Positions 43,898-55,550 of a DNA stretch of 64,000 nucleotides are shown here, piece by piece (the stretch's first letter is position 1; every line of letters starts with the position of its first letter). A program made the translations under genes and the position numbers. This stretch comes from Serilophus lunatus (taxonomy: Eukaryota; Chordata; Aves; Passeriformes; Eurylaimidae): assembly GCA_013399895.1 (NCBI GenBank), contig VXBA01001792.1, positions 194,891 to 258,890 on the forward strand, given 5' to 3'. A model generated the notes under the pieces. It saw only the letters and a list, made by a program, of their open reading frames with translations. It did no database searches and was not told the origin of the DNA.

Positions 43898-46800
43898 CAC
43901 AAAGATCTGTATTTGTTGAGATTTTCGCATTGAAGTTCAATTCCTAGCTGTGCTTTACATGTCTAGGACAGTTTTCAAGGAAAATGAGTGAACCCTGGAG
44001 ACGCAGCAATGGAAATCATAACCCAGTTCTGGATTTGGCAAATGGACAAGAGCTTGTGTCCGGAAACAGGGTGGAGGCACAACAACTGATGCCACCCAGC
44101 AGGGAGCCAGGACTGCCATTTCTCTGAAAGAATGGTGATTGTTTGTTCTGGTTGCTTTCCAAAGTCATTCTGATGAGTCGGAGGTGAAGGGATTTCAAGG
44201 AAATATTTTAGATGCTCATTTGGTCACATCCAAGCCTTGTTTTAAAACACGCCTCAGCAAAATGACTCCTTGTCTCGCACGGGAAGGCTCCGCGGTGTGC
44301 TGGCACTGGAAAGTGCTGGAGGCAGAGCAACAGACAGTGCTGAGTCCATGGGGCATCTAGGGTGGTCAAAGGCCAGCAAGACTTTCCAACATCCCCTAAC
44401 TGGTGCTCGAAGGAAAAATATGAAAAGTCTTTGGGGTGCAATACAACCCGATTAAAAGAAAAATAAAACAAAGCCCTAATTAACTGCGCTGTTAAAAGTC
44501 CATCCCGTTCGCTGGAGGAAAGAGCAACATCTTCTAGGATGGATGCTTGCTAATAAATCAAGAGGGCTTTGTTCATCTGCCAGCTCCCCCACTGGCTGGC
44601 TGGGTGGTCTTGCTGCGAGTTAAATCTCTTTAACCTCAGTTTCTCTATCTGCAGGACGGGAAGGAAAACTATATATTCCCTTATCCCCTTTAATGAATGT
44701 CAAGGCAAGAAAATAAATATAAAACAGTTAACAAGTGCTAGAGAAGTCTGAGATGTAGCTGCTATTTGCTACATAGCAGAAGTCAAAGCTTGAAGGTGAA
44801 GAGTCCTTTTAGCCCCAGTTATCACTGAGATTTTATCACAGCTATCACAGAGATTTTCCTAAGATGGATGGGATCCATGAGAAGAGATGGACAAAACCTA
44901 CCAAATCCTGAACAGGACCCCCTCCAAACTGCAAGATTTGGGAAAAAGTCTTCCGTCAGCAGATTGATAATCCCCTGCCTACAGAAAGGTGACCACTTCA
45001 TACCACCTTGGATACCCTGGCTTTACAACAGGAGCACCATGACCTGCAATGGACAGCCAGACTTTAGGACGCTCATTAAACCTGATCGAGTTTCTCAGCA
45101 CTCACTAAGCCAGGGCTCACTCCATCTCTTTATTAATGTATGGTTCTTCCTGCTTCCATCTGGTTTTTAGCTAATTGGTTTTCACCCTGGATTACCCACA
45201 ACAAGGTTTTTATGTAACAGCCTTTTCTGACATAAAAAGCCTGAGAGATGGAGCCTGTGTTGTGCAGTTTGGTGTTTAGGTGGCCTTGACAAGAGTGCGG
45301 TCAAGAATGTTGCAAAAAATGGTAAATCTGAACATCCGCAGTATCCACCATGTCAAGGAGCTGCGACTCAAAACAAAAAGCCATACAGAGAGAAATGGAT
45401 TTGTTTTTCAAGGTAGATGGTCTAGACATAGCTTTACTACCTTGCACCCTTATATTCTTCTGCTCTTCTCTTATTGTCGTCCCCTGGGGAAAATTCTGAG
45501 AGGAATTTTCATTGTATTCTACCTTATGTTTCACCATTTTCTAACGCAAACTGCAACATGTTAGCAAACAGGAGGAACACTAGCACTTCACTGCTGTTGC
45601 AAAAGCTTAGGTGTAACATATCTTTTTTACTGAATTACTGAAAACTCCTTTCCCCCTGCAGATGGGCGTTGGCAAAGTCGGTCACTGAAAGACTGACAGA
45701 AAGCAACAGCAATTACTTCAATGTCATGGCAACACATGCCTGCGCTGTGGGGCTCTCACCGTCTCCTCATTGCAGTCCTCCCCCAGTGGGGGGAAAAAAG
45801 ATAATTAAAAAAAAAAAATGTTTTTGGCGGCAGTTTAGCGCTGAGGTTTCCTGGGGAAGTGTTACCCATGCTACCAGGTCTGCTGGATTTGGGGGAGCAT
45901 CTCCACCAGCCTGATTTCAAGAATTCTTCAGGCAGCTGCCTCTGCCCAGCCCAGGATTACTCTCAGCAGGAGTTTGACAGCATCTCCCTGTCTCCTACCA
46001 AAATCCTCCCCTGAGCATGCAGAGATTTTCAGCGGAACAGGATCTGAAAGAGCACAGGACCAACGTTTTGTGCATCTTTGCATCCACTCTCACAAGATCA
46101 AGCCCTTCGAGGGGCTTTTCTGAGCGGGGCAATGATGATCGTTGGGGGTGTGGGGGCTCAGGCTTTTGGCTGCACCCTGTGAGAGTAAATGTAAGTTATC
46201 TTGCTTTCCAAGCTAATAGGAATTAAATCCTTACAGGCTGTAAATTACACTGAGTCTCTCTAGGATCTACAACTCACCCTTCCAAAAAATCAGCTCTCTT
46301 GCCTTCGGCCAGGGCTCAGTTGAACGTATGGGTGGAGTATGGGTGTATTCCCAATGATATCATGGAAGGATGTGGGTTTGCCTGCAAATTCCTGTGTCTT
46401 CTCCTCGGATAATTTCACTCTTTGTTTACTCTTATCAGGACTTCTGCAGCCAAGAATTAATTAGCAGCACTGCCTGAGTACATCAGGGTCTTACCAGTTC
46501 GAGGCATTGTACATACACAAAGCCAAGAAGATCTGCACAGCCTAAAACAATCTTTAAAGGAAGCCACTACTAAGTACTATTAGTAGTTAAAAAAAAAAAA
46601 TCAGCTAATTATGCCAGCAAAAATAAATACTGAAGTGGGAAATATATCTCCAGTTTCACTGTATAAAGCAAGTAGTGCTAGTGGTTTGGAAGACAATGTT
46701 TTATTAAGGGCTTTGGACTTTTTTATTATTATTTTTTTTGTGTTGGTTGCTGAAGAGATTTCTGGCTGCCCTCCACCATGCCAGGTACCTGAATAAATCA

Positions 46801-47419
46801 AGCCAAATAACCTCAGTTAATGCATTACCCGGGGCTGTGCATTTTTGCTGCTTTTTTTTTTTTTTTTGATGGTTTTTGTATGTTTGGGATTTTAGGTGGT
46901 GAGTTTGTTTTTTTTTTTATTTATTGGATTCTAAACAGAGTGATACTGTCACATAGCATTAATACAGTTACTTGAAGCGAGACAGGGAGAGGATACTTGT
47001 TTCCTCTATTTTCTAAAGCAAATAAATCGTTCGTAGATTAAGAGCTGCATGATGAAGGCTACATTGTACACAATATCCCTCAGCAGTCTTACATTTCCGA
47101 GATAAGATACATGGCAGAAAGGCTGACGAACTGCAGGCTTTAGTGTGAAAACACTGCTCACTATTATGACTACTAAAAATATCAGCTAGATATACTTGCT
47201 AAAATAAACATTTATATGCACAGATAATCCCCAAGCTTTGATGTATAAGCCAGTGGGTGGACAATGGTTAGAAAAAGCTGTGCCAGTGTGTGTGTACCTG
47301 CAATCAGCCTGTTATAGGATCTTTTCTGGCATCATGGACACATCAGTAAATGGAAGCAAATCCAGACTGCATGTCCCAAACCAAACAAAATAAAACAACA
47401 AAAAAGGGTGAAGAAAATG
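43898..47419. other. intergenic unassigned sequence
   Basis: No CR1 occurs in this 3.5-kb stretch, which is long for this window. Poly-T/A runs occur at about 46589-46599, 46851-46867 and 46907-46918. The sequence at about 44450-44530 and 46990-47220 is AT-rich and even in composition. It could be conserved non-coding DNA, but that cannot be shown here. Confidence 0.3.
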
Positions 47420-47820
47420 CTCCCAGGGCTGGAGCCCCTCTGCTCTGGAGCCAGCCTGGGAGAGCTGGGGATGTTCACCCGGAGAAGGGAAGGCTCCAGG
47501 GAGACCTTAGAGCCCCTTCCAGAGCCTAAAGGGGCTCCAGGAGAGCTGGAGAGGGACTTGGGACAAGGAGTGGAGGGACAGCACACAGGGAATGGCTTCC
47601 CACTGCCAGAGGGCAGGGTGAGGTTAAACAGGAATAAATTCTTGTCTGTGAGGGTGGGGAGGCCCTGGCACAGGTTGGGCAGAGAAGCTGTGGCTGCCCC
47701 ATCCCTGGGAGTGTCCAAGGCCAGGCTGGAGCCACCTGGGAGAGTGGAAGTTGTCCCTGCCCAGGGCAGGGGATGGAACTGAATGAGCTTTAAGGTCCTA
47801 CCCAAACCATTCTGGGACTC
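47420..47820 (+). mobile_element. CR1 LINE 3' fragment, long form
   Basis: It starts 'ctcccagggctggagcccct' and includes 'gagagctggggatgttcacc', 'ggagacct', 'ccagagcctaaaggggctcc', 'gtggggaggccctggcacag' and 'ctacccaaaccattctggga'. It is in plus orientation and well preserved. Confidence 0.94.
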
Positions 47821-48367
47821 TCATGTAAATTCTTTTATTGTTTGTTTTACATAGAAGAAAAGCTTTGGTAAATATTTTTACATTATGATTTTCATGCTGG
47901 TGAGAGCATCAGAGCAGGACAACAGGAGTGTCACTTCCTCTTAGGAGACTGAATGAGAAATAAGGTTTGAAAAGAAGCTCATGAAGTTAGCTAATCTGTC
48001 ACCCAGCTCCAGAAGAGAATTACCCACAGCAAACACGACTTCAGGAGCCCTTTCCATAAGGGACAGAGTGCTAAGAAACTACATAAGCCAGCCTTGGGAT
48101 GAAAGCCCCCATCCCACTGTGCTCCCAACTCCAAGTATTTCATCTTGTGAGAATGACCATAGTCCAGGTATGGAAAGTAGACATGTCTAGCCATAAAAAG
48201 TTTTCTGAGTTACAGAAAGTAGTTATTTATTTTTCTGTGGTGTGGAAAGATGGGACATTAAGTGGTCACTTGCTGGAAAAAAAATCAACTCCAGAATCCA
48301 AATCCTTCTACAGTGGGATGCCAAAAGCCAGTTAAGCAACTTATTCAAGTGTTCTTATGTGATAATT
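47821..48367. other. intergenic unassigned sequence
   Basis: Nothing recognisable was found. Confidence 0.3.
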
Positions 48368-48464
48368 AGAATTCCAGAATGGTTTGGTTTGAAGGGGACC
48401 TCAAGTATCATTTAGTTCCAACACACTGCCATGGGCAGGGATACCTTTCACTAGACCAAGTTCC
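48368..48464 (-). mobile_element. short CR1 3' fragment
   Basis: It shows 'gaattccagaatggtttggt', 'gaaggggacctcaagtatca' and 'ccatgggcagggataccttt'. It is reverse oriented. Confidence 0.82.
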
Positions 48465-51400
48465 TTGAAGCAATGTTTCTGCTCAGTAAAGTCTATGGCT
48501 ACTGTTTCATCTAAATATTTTGCAAAATTTTGACCCTGAGTTTCTGCCCATTTTTTAGTACCTAAGATGGGAAGACAGCACCATGATTGTGAGATGAAAC
48601 AGTACCTCTCCTGAAGCACAAGAGAAATAGCTGTCAGTGTTTATACAAGCAGGAGTTCATCAGGTAAATCTGAATGAAAAAATAGTGAGATACACTCCAA
48701 AGTCATGTGATGGGGTTCAATACATGCAAATCCTGAAACAAAGATAAACCAGCCTAACTGTCTGTATGACATACAATAGTCTATGCAATTTGTGTTTCTT
48801 TAATCTTAAATTCTCCTCTCCCCAAAAAAGAAACTGAAATTAAGTATAAACATTTTTTTAACCACAAACATATAAATTAGAAAATCTTTGGGCAAACTGT
48901 TCCTTTTCTATTTCAAATCTTAAACCAAATAAAATGCACAACTCCTCCTCCCCACCCCAGAGGAAAAGAAAAGGGGAGATAAAAATTAACAGTTGCATTC
49001 TGCCATGGAAATCCAAGCAGATAGGTCCCCTTTCAATACTAGGTATTTATTTTCTTGTGTTAAGTGTTCCTAGTAGACAAGTGAAAGAAAATATCTCAAT
49101 TTTTGCCTCTCACGATGTCACTTCTAAGGAACATTTTTTCAGTTCCAGGAAAGATCAATCACATTACTGCTGGCAGTAAGTAGCACTCCCACAAGCTGTT
49201 AAATTCTTTACCTGCAGACAAGTAGCTCTTGAATAACTAAAAAAACTATTTCCTTTCTTTTGAAGATATGAAAGAGACCCAAAAGGATTATGAAATCACT
49301 GTAGTAGATAACCTTCAGGCAGCAACATCATCAAAAGACAAGGATAAATGAAGAAATTCATCCAATATCTAACTGTTTAAAGTCAATAAGTTCCAGCTGG
49401 AGGTGAATTGCCTTCAGCAAAGCCAAGGTCTACAAAGTGCTGTCTTAGTGAGTATAAGGAAGGAATAGCTGATAGTAGGTTGACAGCAGTAGTATATATA
49501 TAAATATAAATATGTATATATATGTGTATATATATAAATCTGCAATAGCATATAGCACTTCAGAGGAATGAAACCACAGATCTGGGGTAAGATTAACAAA
49601 GGGTGCCAACATGATACAGAAGCCTATTTCCCAATTTAAAATAAAAATATCCCACGGTCTAGACTGAGAGTCTCAGGACAAAAATCTCCTGGGGTCACCT
49701 AGTCCAGAAGAGACAGAGCTCAGAAAGGGTCTGTTTGTTGTGCATATTCTACAATCACATATGATCACCTGAAAAGGTTTTTGATGGTCTAATGTTAGTC
49801 CATAAGTCCAAGTCCTATGCATGAGATATGCACTGTGACAGAAACTGACTGCAGACACATTTCTCCCTCTTTTTTTCCAGGTCCTTCTTCATCAAGTGGC
49901 TTACCTTTGTGGCTGATTTCATTTATGTCTTGCCCATGGTTATACATCTACCAGTAAGGTCAACATGAGGAAAACGAGGTGCTTGTGTGTTACAGAGACC
50001 AAGCCCAACTTTCCAGACCGAGACACCTCTGTCTTTAAAGGTATTCTACCCCCAACTAAAGTCATAAACACTTTCAAGCTCCCCTTGATATCGGTAATAA
50101 TGGAGGATGCACTGCCTCCCCTGGGAACAAGTTTTGTTTCCAGGCATGTTAAAAGTAATTTATTTTGGCATCTCACTTGAAATAACACCACTAAACTCTT
50201 GCTTTGACTATGTGTCCTAGATGAGCCCATCAATCCACAAGGCACAGGGCTACACCATGAGAACTATATAACTCAGTCCTCTGCTTCTATCTTCATCTCA
50301 CTCACAATATTTTGAAAATTCACAAGAGAACAAGAGTTGATGTTAATTGTTATCTGCCAGTGTTAGCACCCTCACAACCCCAGACGATTTCTTCTTTCTC
50401 AAGAGGTAGCAGTTCCTGCTCTATAAATGTATCAACATCCAAGTGTGTGGGCAAGTCAACAGGGGGCCTTGAACCAACGAGTTGGAAATGAAAAGAAATA
50501 AAATAGCCAGTTGATTGATCTTGGGGTTTTACTGGCATGGCTAATGAGTGTCAGCAAAAATATCCTCCCATTAGAGTGAATGTTGATTATCAACACAGAC
50601 AGGTCCTCCTGCTCTTCTAGCTTATGCTGTTTGGGAGAGGATTTTAAGGTACACAAGGGGAAGAGTTTAGAAGTCAGTATGGGATGTATTTCATCATTTA
50701 TTCCCAGGAGTACCCGGGTACAAATGTGCTGGTAAGTCCTCTGAGCACAGACAAGACCATCTCCTGCCCTAACCAACCTCACCTGGAAGGCTAAATCCGC
50801 TGAAAAGGTATTAATTAAAAACTATCCACATTGGATCCAGACCTGATGAGTGTTTCCACCAAAGACCAAGCCAAAAAAAAGGCAGACCAGGCACTCTGCA
50901 AGCTCTCCATGAGCAGAGCTACTCATTGCAGTGAAAGACATGATGACAAAGAGTAAATTTTCATATGTCCTTTGATCCCAGTCCAGATGCTGTTCTGTCT
51001 GTGTCATCCACATCACTCCATGACCAAGCTCCAGATGAGTGAATCTGAGCAAAGAACAGCCTGTGCTTGGGTTCCCAGAGGATAAACCATGTACCAGCAG
51101 GTAACAGCAAGCCAGCAATTTGGGATTAACATTCTGGTGGCTCATATTTTGTCCATCATTGCTGACAGAGGACTTGGAGACAGATGTCTCGCGTGCAGTG
51201 ACAAATGAGCTCATGTTTGGAAGTTAAGAGCTCCCCTTGAATTTCTCTAATCATTCTATATAACAGAATGCCCTTATTTTATGGAAATATTCTCTTGAGC
51301 CAACCCAGAGTGACTGGATTTAATATGATATCACAAAGGGGCAAGATGAGATAGTGATATGTGTCACCTCTACCTGTCACTTCCCACAACGCCTAGAAGG

Positions 51401-53117
51401 CATCATCATACTTTATTTTATGATCAGTGGGTCACTCATCTATATCTGCTTTGAAGCTGTAATAGACTTTTTGCCAATCACTAATAGAAACTAAATAAAC
51501 ACAGACAAACAGTGTCATCTATCTATGTGGTGAGTAATTGTGAGGGGTTCCTCTTTAAATAGATCCTTTAGTAAATATAGAAATATCATTTTACAAATGC
51601 TGGCTCAAGAAGAGGTGTTGGGGAATGATAAAGAAGAGACACCTCACTTAAGAATGTACATTACAGAAGTGCAAATGTGACCCTATACTCTTATCAAGTA
51701 CATACCAGTGGAATTTATTTTGGCTTTCATAGCCACATATATGCATTCTTCAACGTGCCATTCTCAAGACAGTAAAGTACTTTTCTATTTCCAAAGCTTC
51801 ATTCACAAAAATTACGTTTTTCTTGAATGTTTTCATTCTTGTGGAACTATTTCATATAACAGTTTGTGCAATATGATGGGGAGTTATAATGCAGCTGTAT
51901 GATCCTTCTATAACCTATCTATCTGTCTTTCTCCCTTTGTGTTTATTAATGACCCTATATCACTAAGCCCAAAGCACTGGGTGTTCTGGCTGACGCAAGT
52001 TATTTCGCTCTCAAGGGCAATCCTCCCTCCATCTATCTGGGACACTGTGTCTCTTCAACCTCACCTCTCCACCTTCAGTGTCAGGCTGTGCCCTGGGTCG
52101 AGAGGTGGATGTTTCTCAGTGCCATCTGGAGCTGCCTGGTACTTGCAAAGCAGTAATTTAAATATTAAGGATGGGTTGGTTTGGAAAGTTCATCTCTCTG
52201 TGAGCAGAACTCAATTCACTGCAGGAGGAGGGAAGTAGAAATTGGGAAGAGGAAGCAATGGAGAAGCAAAAAGGGTTTCAAATGCCTCTGGATTATCTCT
52301 GGATCAGACACGGGGCTGGTGACTCCCACTGACACCTGTCAGCATAACACCACCATGGCTCACCCAGCCACCTGAGTGCAACTGAAAGATTTATCCCCAG
52401 GCAAATAATGGAGATGGGCAGACAGGAAAGAGAATGGGGCATGGGGCATTGCAGCCTGGCAGGAACTGTGGGCCCCCAGATCTGGAGAAAGAAGGGAACA
52501 GGTCTCTTAAAGGTTCTGGTGTTTGAACAATTGTCGGTCTTTGTATTTCTGTCGTCCCTCTTTGCCTCCCCTCTGCAGCTCAGTCCCTTCAAACTTCACA
52601 CACTAACAGCCTCCTCTATTCCTACAGATAAACCTCTTGAACCAGAAAGGAAATAAAATGCAGGCTTTTTTCAATACCTCTGCCGTTGCATGAAACTAGG
52701 TTGGCAGGGAGGCCAGGATTCCTGGGATTTGCACCTACACAGAGAGAGACAGAAATAGGACACAGGCTTTTGCAAAGGGACATCCCTACTTGTCCAGCAC
52801 ACGGAGACTCCAAGCTTGGCAGGATTACATGGTGAAGTGCCACATCATTGTTTGCTTTCTATAAAATGGGGTCATGGCCTCACTTTTTAAGGAAAATTGC
52901 TGGTTTCTGGCTTCCTGCAGACACTGAGTGACAGCTGTGGCCAGGAGTGTGGGCCGGGTACAGCTCAGACAGTGGGCAGCGGGTGATGGGGGAATTCTGC
53001 CACTCTGCTCTGCTCATATGAGACCCCACCTGCAAAGCTGCCTCCACACTGCTGGGACTTGAACACAAGAAGAATGTGGTGCTGTTGGGGACAGTGCAGA
53101 GGAAGCCACGGAGACCT
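48465..53117. other. long CR1-free unassigned stretch
   Basis: About 4.6 kb without a recognisable mobile element, broken only by the AT dinucleotide tract at 49491-49538. Many short frames occur on both strands, but none has a paired acceptor and donor with coding text that I would defend. AT content is high. Confidence 0.3.
49491..49538. repeat. (TA)n-rich low-complexity tract
   Basis: It shows 'agtatatatataaatataaa' and continues as mixed TATA/TATG text. It is probably length-variable and has no coding role. Confidence 0.85.
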
Positions 53118-53281
53118 GGAGTTGTTCACCCAGAGAAGAGAAAGCTCCAGCGAGAACTCAGAGAACCTTCCATGTGCCTAAAGGGGCTTGGAGCAACGTG
53201 GTGTAGTGGGAGGTGTCCTGCCCATGGAGGGCTTGAAATGAGATAGTCCCTTCCAACCCAAACTGTTCCATGATTCTGTGA
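53118..53281 (+). mobile_element. CR1 LINE fragment with internal deletion
   Basis: It begins 'ggagttgttcacccagagaa' and 'aaagctccagcgagaactca', then jumps from 'gtgcctaaaggggcttggag' directly to 'gtagtgggaggtgtcctgcc', ending 'ccatgattctgtga'. About 200 bases of the usual middle are missing. Confidence 0.8.
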
Positions 53282-54365
53282 GACCCACTGCTCCCAGCTG
53301 GGCAGTGTCACCATGGTCCTCCATGCTTCTGCAGACCTCCTGGGATGTAATCATTTGTTGGGACACCAAGGAGCAGCCCTCAAATCACACCTGTCTGACC
53401 TGCAGCACATCACTCACCTGTGCCTTACCCTGTGTCTCATCTGGACATGGATCCCCTCAATCTTCTGGGAACAAACACCAAGGGTGTCACACCCACACTA
53501 GGATGAGTGTCAAGGGGAAGGAATTATGCTCCGGAGGAATCTGTGTCCTCTCAGAGACTCTGAGGAGATTCTAAACCATATTAGACCAGAAGTTTAACTT
53601 TCTTCTGTCTGAATTTATGTAAGAGGGACACCATCTTATAAATGGCCCAGCCAAGTAAGTACCAATAGTGACATTAATTATTTCAATCAATGTCAAATGA
53701 TATATGAGCTAATTGAGTTTATCCTATCCAGTCTAGTGAACAGAGAGGAAGTGCCTTGGCAAATGCTGGAACAGAAATCCACACTGCCCTCAGGGGTGCA
53801 TATAATGGCATGGGATTTCTGCACGTTACAGCATTCCTTTAACACCATGTCATCTAATGACAGGCTTTCTTCTCTTTTTCTTGCAGGAGGGAGAGACCAT
53901 TAGGTTCCTTCCCTCTGCTGGTTCTCAGTTTAGTTTTCATATAGGTCATGGAATGCATATTCACTGTGAATAAAAAAACCCAACAAGTTCTGTTTTGCAG
54001 AGCTTTGCCCTTTGGAGTCCAGTAGGTGAGTAACTGTGAACCTTCTGACTGCAAGTCATTGATTTGCCTTGGAGTAATAACTCAGTGAGTAACCTGTTAG
54101 TAAGCATGGTCACAGCTGGGCAAACTGAGGCAGCGGGGTGGCCACGGTAAAAAAGAGTATCATGGAGCATGATGGGCATGGGATGGGCATGGAGTGGTGG
54201 CACTGGGAGGGGCCACTGAGGGCACAGGGAAAAGGGAGGAGAAGGATGAGGAGGGAGAGGAGGTGATGGGGAATCTTCAGCCCCAGAGATCCCATCAAGG
54301 TCGAGACTGGTGGGGGGTGAAGTGGGGCAGTTCCAGGGGCTGAGGTGTTGCTGTGTGTTCTGTAA
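53282..54365. other. intergenic unassigned sequence
   Basis: No exon or repeat was recognised. G-rich text at 54140-54340 leads into the CR1. Confidence 0.3.
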
Positions 54366-54875
54366 CATCTCCTGTGCTGGCCCTGCTGAGGCACCTCCAG
54401 TGCTGGGGGCACTTCTGGGCCCCTCAGACAAGAGAGACACTGAGGGGCTGGAGCGTGTCCAGGGAAGGGAACGGAGCTGGGGAAGGGGCTGAGGGAGCTG
54501 GGGGGGCTCAGCCTGGGGAAAAGGAGGCTCAGGGAAAACCTGGAATTCTCTGCAACTCCCTGACAGGAGTGGGGAGCCGGAGGAGGCAGTTCGTGCCCTG
54601 CTGTCAGGGAACAAGGGACGGGATGAGAGGGAACTGCTTCAAGTTTTGCCAGGGGAGTTTTAGGTTGGATATTAGGGAAATTTCTTCATGGAAATGTTTG
54701 TCCAGCCCTGACATGGGATGTCCACAACAGCAGTGGAGTTTTGATCCCTGAAGGGATTTAAAAGCAATGCGAATGTGGCACTTGGGAAAATGGGTTAGTG
54801 ATGGGCTTGGCAGTGCTGGGGAGTAGTTGGACTCGATCTTAGAGAGTTTTTCCAACCTACACAATTCTGTGGTTT
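54366..54875 (+). mobile_element. CR1 LINE 3' fragment, same subfamily as 36047
   Basis: It shows 'cctgtgctggccctgctgag', 'ggggctggagcgtgtccagg', 'aacaagggacgggatgagag', 'aatttcttcatggaaatg' and 'ttccaacctacacaattctg'. The first 180 bases are nearly the same as 36489-36670. The last 200 are closer to a different CR1 tail type ('gggttagtgatgggcttggc'). Confidence 0.9.
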
Positions 54876-55409
54876 TAGGCCTGATTTTGTTATTTTACTA
54901 TTATGAAATAATTCCCGTTTTTTCAACTGAAAGATGCTCAGAGGCTTGTGTGTGGCACATCGTACGTCCTGCATCACAGGGCTACATCCCAGCTGGTGCT
55001 GTGCTAGAGCCTTGGTGAGGACAATGTGTGTGTGTGTGTGTGTGTGTGTTGCAGCAGGGTTCTGTACTCAGGGGGGAGCATCTAAAATATTTCAGATGTG
55101 TAGAAAAAAGTCAACCTTGCTCCTGAGACTCTTAAGTATTTTTGTGTTCAAAGCAATTAAAGAGGCTTTCTGACTTTATCTAATTTACCACATTTTTCTG
55201 TAATGAATATATTGCAAAATAGTTTAATAAGTCCAAACTAAATGGACTTTCAGAGCACTGCCAATCTGGGTTATATGTTGTTCTGCAAACTGACGTAAGT
55301 TGAGGAAGATGATGCAGTTAGGCTCACCTTAGCCCTCAGAAGGAAAATGTATCGTGGTGTTTCCAGTTTTGACCTAAGGAGCTGAGATTTTTGCCGTCCC
55401 TTCTTTCAG
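54876..55409. other. unassigned sequence with a short (TG)n
   Basis: A TG run lies at 55025-55050. No exon was recognised. Confidence 0.35.
55025..55050. repeat. (TG)n microsatellite
   Basis: About 12 perfect TG units in 'aatgtgtgtgtgtgtgtgtg'. It is likely polymorphic. Confidence 0.92.
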
Positions 55410-55550
55410 TCCAAGGAAGTATTTAAGGCTGTGCTGGATGAGGCTTGGAGCAACCTGTTCTTGTGGACGGTGTCCCTGCCCGTGGAGGGGGTTTGGGCTG
55501 GATGGTCTTTAAGATCCCTTCGAACCCGAATTACTCCAGGATTCTGTGAC
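55410..55550 (+). mobile_element. CR1 LINE 3' fragment, short
   Basis: It shows 'gtccaaggaagtatttaagg', 'gatgaggcttggagcaacct', 'tgtccctgcccgtggagggg' and 'tactccaggattctgtga'. It is in plus orientation. Confidence 0.85.

Noticed and set aside
46851..46918. Two poly-T runs as possible LINE or retrocopy tails
   Set aside because: No element body or target duplication seen. Simple homopolymers are common in AT-rich DNA.
47332..47805. 157-codon minus and 124-codon plus frames
   Set aside because: Both are translations of the CR1 at 47420.
53961..54614. 217-codon minus frame
   Set aside because: Mostly antisense to the CR1 at 54366 and G-rich flanking sequence.
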